Shown here piece after piece: positions 57,101 to 64,000 of a stretch of 64,000 nucleotides of DNA. Source of the DNA: Scolanthus callimorphus. Lineage: Eukaryota > Cnidaria > Anthozoa > Actiniaria > Edwardsiidae. Below the pieces are notes generated by a model that saw only the letters and a program-made list of their open reading frames with translations, searched no databases and was not told the DNA's origin. The first letter of the stretch is position 1. The number at the start of each line of letters is the position of its first letter. A program made the translations under genes and the position numbers. The DNA lies in assembly GCA_033964015.1 (NCBI GenBank), contig CM066925.1:6229498-6293497 (forward strand). The letters are read 5' to 3'.

Positions 57101-60100
57101 AGTATACTGAATTTTATGCTTAAGATCAGGAAATGTCGAGTTTCTTTTCCAAAGTACGCAAAATTGATAAGGCGCGGGTGACAAGAATATCTCGCTCGTT
57201 CGCTGCGCTCACTCGTGAGATAAATTTTCAACACACGAAGATAAAATTCGTATCTCCGCGCGGCCATGTAATATCCTCTAATGTTCGCTGCTGTTCAACG
57301 GGCCAGTCGATATTTTATCTACATTTCTTATCCACATCAGTACCTTAAGTTATAATTGAGTCTTAACTTTTTTAAAACACAGAACCTGAAAACACGGGAA
57401 ACGATTTATATTGCAGCCTAATAGCCTAGCGGTAAATCTTATACAAATTTACTGCCCGTTCACAGCTCCCAGCGAACGCGCATTTTAGCGTTATAAGCTT
57501 TTTGAATCTTACATTTGTTTTATCCTAAGCATATTATAAAACATTGCACTCTGTCCTAAGTTTAGACTGCTAGCAGCCCGTGAACGAGTATGATTCACGA
57601 GAAAAGTGTGTTAGCGATCAAGTTTGTTAACTGCTTGTAGGGTTTCAAGAATTTCTCAAATCAAAACCATAATTATTATTATACATAGTTGGAACAAACG
57701 TTGCTTTCTGTAGCTAATTTTTCTGCAAATGTTGCTTTACAATCTTGAAAAAACGCTTGCAAAAGCACAAAACTTCCATACAGCCTCTCTCTTGTTTTGA
57801 TGCTTGTGCACGGTCTCGCTCGGATGACGGTATTTTCAACATCAGAGAGCCCCTATTGTTGTGTTCTTTTGAAGATTGCCGGCTTTCCTAACCAGTCCCC
57901 TCTACTAACTATGGTACATACATCTACAGCGAGACTTTTAAGCGGACACCCTCGCGACGGGCTCCCTTTAAATCCAACGGAGTCTAACACCGTACCTTAG
58001 GCTCGATCTTGTTTGGATCTGTCAGGTCGCAGTGGTATATGATACCAGGAGTGAGGAATGACGTAAACTGGTAAAAGATCTAAAAACAAAGCAATCCACA
58101 TTCCATTATCTTTCGAGACACAAAAACAGCAAGAAAATGTTGTTTCTTTGCAAAGGAACAGTCTTCAGGGTGCTTTATAAGAAGCGCTTCTTACAGAAGA
58201 CACTAATTGAAAACTCAGAAAAGGAAATATACGTTTCTCACATTTTCTCTTTTTTCCTCTAAAACAAATACAAAATGAATTTGAAAACTCATTATAGCAG
58301 AGAGAACTTGTATGCACTCCTACCCTGGCTCGTATTTCGAGCGCGATCCTTCTGAATGGGATTGTTTCTCTGAGTCTCGTGATCTAATTTTAGAATCTGT
58401 GCGCAGCGCTATTGAAACCGAGCCTTCTAATCTCCGCATAAGCTTTAAAGTAGGATAGCGGAAATAAGGGAGAATTCGAACTCCAAAATTAGATCCCGCA
58501 CGAAAAAATGAGAGTAACTTTCAGTTCAAGCGTGGCAAGTTTAGAGCTGCTCTTCGATATTTTTTGTCAGTTAAAGAGCCTGTATCAGCCACTCCTTTGT
58601 TATTGTATTCATTCGGTATTAGAAAACGAACTACGCGTAGAAATTTTGAAATAACCACCTAAAAATAAAGTTTTCTTCTTCATTTACCAAAGTGAACCAA
58701 AATATCGCACTACATTCCCTAAATCAGCCGATAGAACTGGATGTTTAATTGTCAAACTCGGTATGTTGCTAGGCTGTCAAAATGGCGGCTGACACAGGCT
58801 CTTTAACACAGGGAATTTCTGCAGAAACTCACCCATGGGAAAAGCTGAATTTCCCATGGTAGAAGAAAGGGAAGTGTCCGGATTTCCCATGGCTATCCAT
58901 GTGAATTCCGAACACTTCCCATGCGTGTGCCTTGGGGATTTCAGCTTTTCCCACGGATGGGATTCTGCAGGAATTTCCTGTGTGTTTTCCTGCCTCGCCA
59001 AAAGTCTCGGGTATAGGTGCGTGTTTTTGTATTTATTTCACCTCAGTATCCTTTTTTTCACCGGAGTAGCCGACAATAGAGCCGACATCCAAGGGGAGGT
59101 TAGCAAGGTGGTCTCCTGTCTCCAAGCTGTGCAGATACAGAACACTCTGTCGACAAATGACATACATCAGAACATGGACAACTCAAAATCCGCACCAAAA
59201 CCAAGTGACACATGTTGACAAATGACATACATCAGAACATGGACAACCCATAATCTGCACCAAAACCAAGTGACACATGTTGACAAATGACATACATCAG
59301 AACATGGGCAACCCATAATCTGCACCAAAACCAAGTGACACATGTCGACAAATGACATACATCAGAACATGGGCAACCCATAATCTGCACCAGAACCAAG
59401 TGACACATGTCAACAAATGACATACATCAGAACATGGGCAACCCATAATCTGCACCAAAACCAAGTGACACATGTCAACAAATGACATACATCAGAACAT
59501 GGGCAACTCATAATCTGCACCAGAACCAAGTGACACATGTCAACAAATGACATACATCAGAACATGGGCAACCCATAATCTGCACCAAAACCAAGTGACA
59601 CATGTTGACAAATGACATACATCAGAACATGGGCAACCCATAATCTGCACCAGAACCAAGTGACACATGTCAACAAATGACATACATCAGAACATGGGCA
59701 ACCCATAATCTGCACCAAAACCAAGTGACACATGTCAACAAATGACATACATCAGAACATGGGCAACTCATAATCTGCACCAGAACCAAGTGACACATGT
59801 CAACAAATGACATACATCAGAACATGGGCAACCCATAATCTGCACCAAAACCAAGTGACACATGTTGACAAATGACATACATCAGAACATGGGCAACCCA
59901 TAATCTGCACCAAAACCAAGTGACACATGTTGACAAATGACATACATCAGAACATGGACAACCCATAATCTGCACCAAAACCAAGTGACACATGTCGACA
60001 AATGACATACATCAGAACATGGGCAACCCATAATCTGCACCAGAACCAAGTGACACATGTCAACAAATGACATACATCAGAACATGGACAACCCATAATC

Positions 60101-62969
60101 TGCACCAAAACCAAGTGACACATGTTGACAAATGACATACATCAGAACATGGGCAACTCATAATCTGCACCAGAACCAAGTGACACATGTCAACAAATGA
60201 CATACATCAGAACATGGGCAACCCATAATCTGCACCAAAACCAAGTGACACATGTTGACAAATGACATACATCAGAACATGGGCAACCCATAATCTGCAC
60301 CAAAACCAAGTGACACATGTCGACAAATGACATACATCAGAACATGGGCAACCCATAATCTGCACCAGAACCAAGTGACACATGTCAACAAATGACATAC
60401 ATCAGAACATGGGCAACTCAAAATCCGCACCAAAACCAAGTGACACATGTTGACAAAAGACATACATTAGAACATCAGAACACAGCTCACATCAGAACAC
60501 AGCTCACATCAGAACACAGCGCTTTGGAAGAGCATATTTTTACATTGTAATTTTATGAAAAGATTCTGTTTTTAAATAAAGTTTGATTGATTGATTGATT
60601 GGACAACCCATAATCCGCACCAAAACCAAGTAAAGGGGTGGGGGTGGGTGGGGGATTTTTCTCTTTCTCCGCTTACTAGGGCTAACGCTCATAAGCACAC
60701 ATGGGACCATTTCACTAGCATGTTAGCTTTCACACAAGGTTAATTCCTTATCTCCACTCTGTTGCGGGGTGTGTACCACGTGGATTAAAGATACATATTG
60801 TATACTGCTGCATGCGCTCGGCAGTGGGTGACAAATTTTACACAATCCAATTGAAGAGATACCGCAGTACTGTCTGGGATAGCCTTGCTGTGCATCTATC
60901 TGACGAGCTAAAAAAACTACAAAATTGTGCAAGCCTTGCCCTCGACATGCTTGGCTGGGACAGATTCGCCACAATCCTTAATGGAATTACCCTGGGGACC
61001 CAGGTAAAAATTTGCAAACATTCATATGAATTGAAAGCGCAAACATAAATCATACAAATTAATACAATATTTGCTTCTTCATCCCGTAAAGACCCCAGAG
61101 GCTGAAACTCTGCCCGTTCGCGTTTTTTTTTTCCGGAAACTCAGAGTTTGCTCGTCGACTCGCTCCTCGCTGCGCTCGACCTTGCCTCAAAGTTTTCTCG
61201 CTACGCTCGAAAATTTTAATTCTTTGGACCTCGAGCCTCTGGTTCCCAGGGTATAACGGCCTCGCCCTAGACTATCTTATGATATTTTCCCCTTCTTGGA
61301 GCGCCGCGCCACCATTGTCAATGGAGTGGAATGGTTAGGAAGCCTCACAAATTTCAAAAGATCAACACAATAGCGTGGGCTGGATGTTGAGAGGGGCTAT
61401 CACGTGATATTGACCCGCACAATCTTTTGTTTCATTGATGTGCTTCCCTTGGACAAGCCTTCAGACCAAGTATGACCTCCACCACCTTACTTGTTTTTTT
61501 AGTTTACCTTCACATCCTGTAGGTATCCCAGGACTAACAGATCTTGACGTACACAGGCTGCCCACTCAAGTACATCTGCATCATGCTGTTCCACTAACGT
61601 AGTCCAATGCTGTAAACAATTTACAAACAAATGAAGCAAATCTCAAATGGTCAAGGAAAACAGAGACACTTAGCCAATCATAAACGAGAAATTAGAAGAT
61701 GCACTCCAATGGTTTCCCTCTCAGCCAATCACAAGCATGTAAAACCACCATCGCTCATTGAACACGTGACTGGTTTCTTTATGAGCCAAGCCAAGTACAA
61801 TGACTATTACGCTATGAGCACGTGATCACTAAATGCATAGCTGCGTTTAGTTCGACATATGATTGGTTGATGAAAATGAGCGACTAATGACACATCTCTA
61901 CTTACCATCTCTGGCTTGCTGAGGTCGATGTTTATCAGTTTGTAGAGGGGAGAGTTAAGATTTGTTTTGAATGTAAACACACTGCCATTGTTTGTTACAT
62001 ACTATGTAGACAAAAGAAATGGGAAACGAAAACATAACTATAGAGCGGGATACATGATCGATTCTAGGTTCATGATTTGCCACATCGATAGAGGGACATC
62101 TTGGAATAATAATAAAAAACGGAATTGTGACGATACATGTACAGTACCACATCAGGCTTATTTGCCCAGGGTGGTATTCCACTGATTTTTGGGTAGGGGT
62201 GTGCCACCAAGGTCTCCAAAACCTGACCCTATGAAATACCAAAAATCCTCGGTTTTTATCATCCTACCATAGACATGCGGTCAAAATTGTATACCTACCG
62301 CCGACCTGAAGTTTGTCACCAGGGTGGTCCAATTGTTCGCTATCAAAGCGGAATTTTGTTAATCATGTAAGGGTTTTAAAATAAGCAGGCTTTCCACTAA
62401 TTGCAGCACAACTTTGATCGAAATTTGATTGTACTTGGGTAGCCATACTGAAATAAATACCCTATCACCACCAAGGTCTCCAAAACCTGACCTTATGAAA
62501 TACCAAAAATCCTCGGATTTTATCATCCTACCATAGACATGCGGTCAAAATTGTATACCTACCGCCGACCTGAAGTTTGTCACCAGGGTGGTCCAATTGT
62601 TCGCTATCAAAGCGGAATTTTGTTAATCATGTAAGGGTTTTAAAATAAGCAGGCTTTCCACTAATTGCGGCACAACTTTGATCGAAATTTGATTGTACTT
62701 GGGTAGCCATACTGAAATAAATACCCTATCAGCGACCAAACAAGCGAAAAACGATACCCTACCATGGACCTGAGGATCCCAAAAACCATAGTCCAGTGGA
62801 GCATACCAGGGTACCATATATGAGGGAGTGTCCCCCCCCCCTCCCCTTGGGCATATTTGTGGATCTGGTGAACTTCTCAATAAGCTCAAAACACCTTCAT
62901 GTCAAATGGGGATCATTACCTCGTATTCTGCATCATAATTATCCACGACTTTTACGTATGGCAGTTTTC
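39482..62969 (-). CDS. PREP: Prolyl endopeptidase (PREP), 5' part beyond the window
   Basis: Fourteen minus-strand exons encode the last 434 residues: 62969-62920, 62001-61906, 61609-61508, 59146-59042, 58079-57996, 56478-56365, 55288-55140, 54882-54766, 53081-52986, 52518-52471, 50998-50945, 43143-42987, 41670-41602, 39547-39482 (stop TGA). All phases agree. The first exons give the end of the beta-propeller ([47 protein letters not shown] [32 protein letters not shown]). The alpha/beta hydrolase follows, with [17 protein letters not shown] (catalytic Ser), [13 protein letters not shown] (Asp) and AGHGHGKPT (His). The family cleaves after proline in peptides under about 30 residues and is mostly cytosolic. 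Human PREP has 710 residues, so about 275 N-terminal residues lie past 64000. The desaturase gene lies in the intron 50944-43144. Confidence 0.97.
39620..39904. mobile_element. TTAA MITE, family B copy 2
   Basis: TTAA at 39620-39623 and 39901-39904; the interior matches 2379-2637. It lies in the last PREP intron, 73 bp from the final coding exon. Confidence 0.7.
40204..41189. mobile_element. Nested TTAA-flanked element with GGTATGAGTATACCTTTG ends
   Basis: TTAA at 40204-40207 and 41186-41189 flank perfect inverted ends, GGTATGAGTATACCTTTG and CAAAGGTATACTCATACC. The 978-bp interior has a short reading frame at 40211-40588 with no recognised family. It contains a large imperfect palindrome at about 40610-40797. 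Confidence 0.8.
40610..40797. repeat. Imperfect palindrome inside the TTAA element
   Basis: The arms carry GCGTGCTCTCTG, TTACAAACAC and AAACTTGAAAGACACGAG with their inverses, meeting at about 40703. It may be another small foldback element inserted in the TTAA element. Confidence 0.7.
41772..42609. repeat. 12-bp minisatellite, about 70 units
   Basis: The unit CGGCGCTCTACC repeats with C/T and G/A variants (CGACGCTCTACC, CGGCGTTCTACC). Because 12 is a multiple of three, several frames stay open (repeats such as YPAL or RRST). One 11-bp unit near 42273 shifts the frame, which shows the repeat is not under coding constraint. It lies in the PREP intron between exons 42987 and 41670. Confidence 0.95.
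42714..42953. mobile_element. Foldback MITE with CACTAGTGAAGTAAGC ends
   Basis: The ends CACTAGTGAAGTAAGC and GCTTACTTCACTAGT are inverted. Arms are rich in GAGACGTAAG/CTTACGTCTC, with an inner GTGTGAAAAT/ATTTTCACAC pair. The right edge is 33 bp from PREP exon 42987-43143. Confidence 0.8.
43611..43993. mobile_element. TA-flanked foldback MITE (TAGAGTACTCAAG family), copy 2
   Basis: Matches 24506-24899 over nearly its whole length, with small deletions near the hairpin centre and at the right end. It lies in the PREP intron that hosts the desaturase gene. Confidence 0.75.
43994..45542. other. PREP intron sequence without recognised features
   Basis: Only a short duplication (GGGCTCAATGCCCAAAT at about 44156 and 44177) was noticed. 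Reading frames here are short and without family similarity. Confidence 0.6.
45543..45824. mobile_element. Inverted-repeat MITE (TTACCACTGTATGCATTGC family), copy 2
   Basis: The left end CTTACCACAGTATGCATTCC and right end GCAATGCATACGGTGGTAAAG match 23801-24081. The arms include CTACGCGACCTCAAAATTCA and TTGGCGATTTTTAGCC. Confidence 0.75.
46735..46920. mobile_element. Foldback element with AATAGACCTCCTCGG ends, short copy
   Basis: Relative of 40007-41477 without the nested insertion: left AATAGACCTCCTCGGTTTGG, then CCCATTTCAGATCACGTG and the inverse CACGTGAACTGAAATGGG. The outer right terminus is not clear; it may lie near 47105-47135 (CCCAAGCCGAGGCGACGAAG). Confidence 0.6.
47153..48403. mobile_element. 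DNA transposon relic with CAGGGTCTGGATGG ends and direct subterminal repeats
   Basis: The termini CAGGGTCTGGATGGGG and CCCCATCCAGACCCTG are exact inverses, flanked by the direct hexamer TTAACG at 47147-47152 and 48404-48409. Both ends carry several copies of ACCGACTACCGACA or ACTGACTACCGACA, in the same orientation at both ends. The 1.25-kb interior has no transposase. Confidence 0.8.
48718..50633 (+). CDS. SCD: Stearoyl-CoA (delta-9) desaturase, with an apparent frameshift
   Basis: Two exons, 48718-49250 and 50211-50633, splice at MFQRR/HYK as in other animal desaturases. If a single missing base is allowed for, the protein is about 318 residues. The three histidine boxes that bind the di-iron centre are present: HRLWAH and HRAHH in exon 1, HNYHH in exon 2. 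[35 protein letters not shown] and the C-terminal [12 protein letters not shown] are diagnostic. The enzyme is an ER membrane protein introducing a double bond at C9 of acyl-CoA, using cytochrome b5. After HTFP, within a CCCC run at 50472-50475, the frame shifts; the remaining 50 codons to TGA 50631-50633 are intact in the next frame. An in-frame ATG at 48658 is upstream, but 48718 (ACGATGG) is the better start. The gene lies inside a PREP intron on the other strand. Confidence 0.94.
49263..50168. repeat. 14/16-bp minisatellite filling the desaturase intron
   Basis: About 55-60 units alternate between AGGTGTATTCGCCCCT and AGGTGTATTCCCCT with small variants. The array starts 12 bp after the donor (GTAAGG) and ends 42 bp before the acceptor (CATCCACAG), so it makes up nearly the whole 960-bp intron. 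CCTAGG recurs once per unit. Confidence 0.95.
50664..50940. repeat. Palindromic GTCCCGCGGGAC repeats after the desaturase
   Basis: The palindrome GGTCCCGCGGGACC or a variant appears at about 50668, 50733 and 50917, twice followed by GTTTCGTGGAA. The arrangement suggests a small foldback element in the desaturase 3' region, ending next to a PREP exon (50945). Confidence 0.65.
51504..51724. mobile_element. Mutator-like MITE with 9-bp target duplication (family M1)
   Basis: A 221-bp element starting CATTCTCGTACCCAGAGC and ending GCTCTGGGTTCGAGAATG. The 9-mer GAGATAAAG flanks it at 51495-51503 and 51725-51733, with no mismatch. The arms continue through CCCCGGCTCG and AGGCTCTGGTG; the middle holds GCGCATGCG-type words. 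Confidence 0.9.
51844..52444. mobile_element. Mutator-like MITE (family M1) interrupted by a second element
   Basis: The left end CATGCTCGAGCCCGGAGC and right end GAGCTCTGGGTACGAGAATG match family M1. The 9-mer GTAGGCCAA flanks it at 51835-51843 and 52445-52453. The element at 52074-52355 is inserted inside. The right duplication ends 17 bp from PREP exon 52471-52518. Confidence 0.85.
52074..52355. mobile_element. Mutator-like element nested in 51844-52444
   Basis: The ends CAATCTCGTACCCAGAGCCC and GGGCTGTGGGTACGAGATTG are inverted. The flanks CTGAGGCAT (52065-52073) and CTAAGGCAT (52356-52364) match at eight of nine positions, fitting a slightly aged 9-bp duplication. Termini resemble family M1, the interior differs. 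Confidence 0.8.
53203..54267. repeat. CAA/CAG trinucleotide tract of about 1.06 kb
   Basis: Almost pure CAACAACAG, with occasional CGA, CAT or AAA triplets and a few single-base phase shifts. All three frames on both strands stay open for hundreds of codons (poly-N/S, poly-T/A, poly-Q-like; poly-L/V/C on the other strand). It lies in the PREP intron 53082-54765, so it is not coding. In PREP sense the strand reads (TTG/CTG)n. Confidence 0.95.
54984..55111. mobile_element. Short inverted-end element (TTTCGTCCCATGT family), copy 4
   Basis: Core TTTACTGTATTTGATG and TTTTCGTCCCGTGTTTTCAC matches the other copies. It ends about 29 bp from the donor side of PREP exon 55140-55288. Confidence 0.65.
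55241..55516 (-). repeat. Triplicated 92-bp unit containing the 5' part of a PREP exon
   Basis: Three tandem 92-bp copies start at 55241, 55333 and 55425. Each holds the first 48 or so coding bases of exon 55288-55140 ([17 protein letters not shown]), the CAG acceptor and about 42 bases of upstream intron. Only the copy nearest the exon body continues to the donor. Differences between copies are few, so the event looks recent. Confidence 0.93.
56054..56278. mobile_element. PIF/Harbinger-type MITE, copy 2 (TTA duplication)
   Basis: Ends AGCCTGGTGCACACT and AGTGTGCACCAGGCT, flanked by TTA at 56051-56053 and 56279-56281. Same family and orientation as 10554-10768. It sits in a PREP intron. Confidence 0.85.
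58571..58806. mobile_element. TTAA MITE, family C copy 2
   Basis: TTAA at 58571-58574 and 58803-58806 flank inverted ends AGAGCCTGTATCAGCC and GGCTGACACAGGCTCT. The reverse complement of 2672-2916. It abuts the foldback repeat at 58807. Confidence 0.8.
58807..58985. repeat. Foldback repeat with ATGGGAAA motifs, copy 2
   Basis: The ends CACAGGGAATTTCTGCAG and CTGCAGGAATTTCCTGTG are inverted, with CCCATGGGAAAAGCTGAA arms as in 5465-5770. It ends 56 bp from PREP exon 59042-59146. Confidence 0.75.
59147..60470. repeat. 65-bp satellite, about 20 units, starting at a PREP splice acceptor
   Basis: The unit includes GACAAATGACATACATCAGA, ACATGGGCAACCCATAATCT and GCACCAAAACCAAGTGACAC, then ATGT. Copies differ at few sites (C/T and A/G alternatives). 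The array begins directly at the acceptor of exon 59146-59042, so the branch point and pyrimidine tract of that exon must lie in repeat sequence. Confidence 0.95.
60471..60600 (+). repeat. Retroelement-like tail ending in (TTGA)n
   Basis: Short CAGAACACAGCTCACAT duplications are followed by AATAAAGTTTGATTGATTGA at about 60577-60600. A poly(A)-signal-like word before a short (TTGA)n tail is typical of CR1/L2-like LINE or SINE 3' ends. Confidence 0.5.
60812..61000 (+). mobile_element. Fragment of a LINE reverse transcriptase
   Basis: The frame at 60812-61048 contains [18 protein letters not shown], matching the LSDELQKLQNRAAR-type motif at the C-terminal end of many animal non-LTR reverse transcriptases. 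It is short, without upstream catalytic motifs, so a fragment. It lies in a PREP intron. Confidence 0.7.
61091..61252. mobile_element. MITE with CCAGAGGCT ends
   Basis: The left end GACCCCAGAGGCTGAAACTC and right end CGAGCCTCTGGTTCCCAGGG are inverted. The middle has CTCGTCGACTCGCTCCTCGC and its near inverse. A fragment is at about 33651-33706. Confidence 0.65.
62204..62860. repeat. 264-bp tandem duplication of a dispersed repeat
   Basis: The block 62204-62467 is repeated almost identically as 62468-62731 (start CCACCAAGGTCTCCAAAACC, end AATAAATACCCTATCA). A further related stretch runs to about 62860. The family recurs inverted at 27056-27500. It fills the PREP intron 62002-62919. Confidence 0.85.
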
Positions 62970-64000
62970 CTGTGAACAATATAATTGTTTACCAAAATGA
63001 AACTATAAATATATAGATTTAGACACTGCCTAAAAGCGGAGTAAAAAGTAAAACTCCTTATTTAACGTCGATAACTTGTAACCGCCTTGGGCTGATAAAC
63101 CTGAGGTCGATGGTGCACACTCCGATAAGATAGATGGGGTACTGCTTTACCACTTTACCCCCTTTCTCTATCAGAGCTCCATATGAAAGGAATTCAAAGC
63201 TATAAGCAAGCTAATCAGGACGGAGAAAACGTTGATATCGTCGGTTGCATCTATCCGTCCAAACGCTCGACAAAAAAATTAAAAAAAGTTCTGTCGGCAG
63301 GTGAAACTTCAAAGTTTTGACAGCGAAACTTGAATGTTTTGACAGAAAACTTGAACGTTTTCATCACAACTCGACTCAAGGCCGCAACTTCTTTTCAATA
63401 ATAATCATTGAAAAAAGTTAATATTCTGGTAGCTTCATGGTTTTTCTGATCAGGAAGAAATAAAGCAACTAAACGTTTTATGTTTCCACTCACAAGCGTC
63501 ACCAAAGCTTCACACATGGGCGGTCAAACTTTGAAGTTTAATTGTCAAAGTTTCACATGCCAACTGAACATGTCTTTGTCGAGCATGTGGAGGGGTGGAT
63601 GCAATCGACGGTACGGTTGGTCGGTATGGAATTCGAACTCAGAAACATATGCAAAGTTACTGCAGTGCACAAACACACTACACTGCGCCACCGAGCCGTA
63701 CCTTAACAACACTAACCTGTTATTCCATTGGGTAAAGATTCTAAATCACAGTAGAAGAGTCTGTTAACAGGGTCACACCCTTCTCGTGGTGTAATGACCA
63801 GGTATCGACCACAGTGGCTCACTTCAGCACCTCTAAAGATCAACATAGGAACCAAAGAGCATATCAACCAGGGAAAAAGCTAGCAATTGCTTTCTGGGGG
63901 GCAAGCCTTGGTCGTCATTTGATTTCGCTGGCTGAGGGGGGGGGGGGCAAACAGGTTTTGACACCATAATCTTTATTTTGCTGGAAACAGAACATCTCTC
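62970..64000. other. PREP intron to the window edge, no further exon recognised
   Basis: The acceptor of exon 62969-62920 is TTCACAG. Upstream PREP exons, which should encode the preceding propeller blades, were looked for and not found, so they lie beyond the window. A G-run is at about 63937-63948. Short frames at 63480-63767 have no recognised family. Confidence 0.65.

Noticed and set aside
59147..60470. Possible CRISPR-like array of 65-bp units, and many 63-residue frames
   Set aside because: There are no unique spacers between repeats; it is a contiguous satellite in a eukaryotic intron. The frames are repeat artefacts.
63480..63767. 95-residue frame near the right edge
   Set aside because: Searched as a possible upstream PREP exon; the translation does not match the expected propeller sequence on either strand.

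Overview
This is a stretch of animal nuclear DNA. All recognisable genes are metazoan and most are split by GT-AG introns. The best guess is a cnidarian, probably an anthozoan such as a sea anemone. That is inferred from a BMP5-8-type ligand in a compact gene landscape crowded with short non-autonomous DNA transposons; it is not proven by any diagnostic sequence here. No prokaryotic operon, tRNA, rRNA or CRISPR array was seen.

Six protein genes can be reconstructed exon by exon. From left to right: (1) an FKBP14/FKBP7-like ER prolyl isomerase with two EF-hands (+, 12301-15974, 3 exons); (2) TMA16, a ribosome-biogenesis factor (-, 25744-17507, 7 exons), convergent with the FKBP gene; (3) TIMM29, a subunit of the mitochondrial TIM22 translocase (+, 25848-26564, intronless), head to head with TMA16 with only 103 bp between the two start codons; (4) a BMP5-8-class TGF-beta ligand (+, 29446-32987, 2 exons); (5) prolyl endopeptidase PREP (-, 62969-39482), whose last 14 exons with the whole catalytic domain are here and whose 5' part lies off the right edge; (6) a stearoyl-CoA (delta-9) desaturase (+, 48718-50633, 2 exons), lying entirely inside a PREP intron on the opposite strand. 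The desaturase carries an apparent one-base deletion just after its third histidine box. Intron phases join correctly at every junction given, which is the main support for the gene models.

Positions 1-12300 hold no recognised gene: they contain TTAA-flanked elements, foldback repeats, a MITE nest and the 3' end of a decayed non-LTR retrotransposon. The rest of the window is genes with repeat-filled introns. The PREP locus (over 23 kb) has taken up most of this: a 12-bp minisatellite, a 1.1-kb CAA/CAG tract, a 65-bp satellite that starts at a splice acceptor, a triplicated partial exon, nested Mutator-like elements with clean 9-bp target duplications, and a TTAA element nested in a foldback element.

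The genes belong to separate pathways (ER folding, ribosome assembly, mitochondrial import, signalling, peptide hydrolysis, lipid desaturation). I see no sign that they form a functional cluster. The notable biology is structural: a nested antisense gene, tandem partial-exon duplications, and mobile elements sitting within tens of bases of splice sites.
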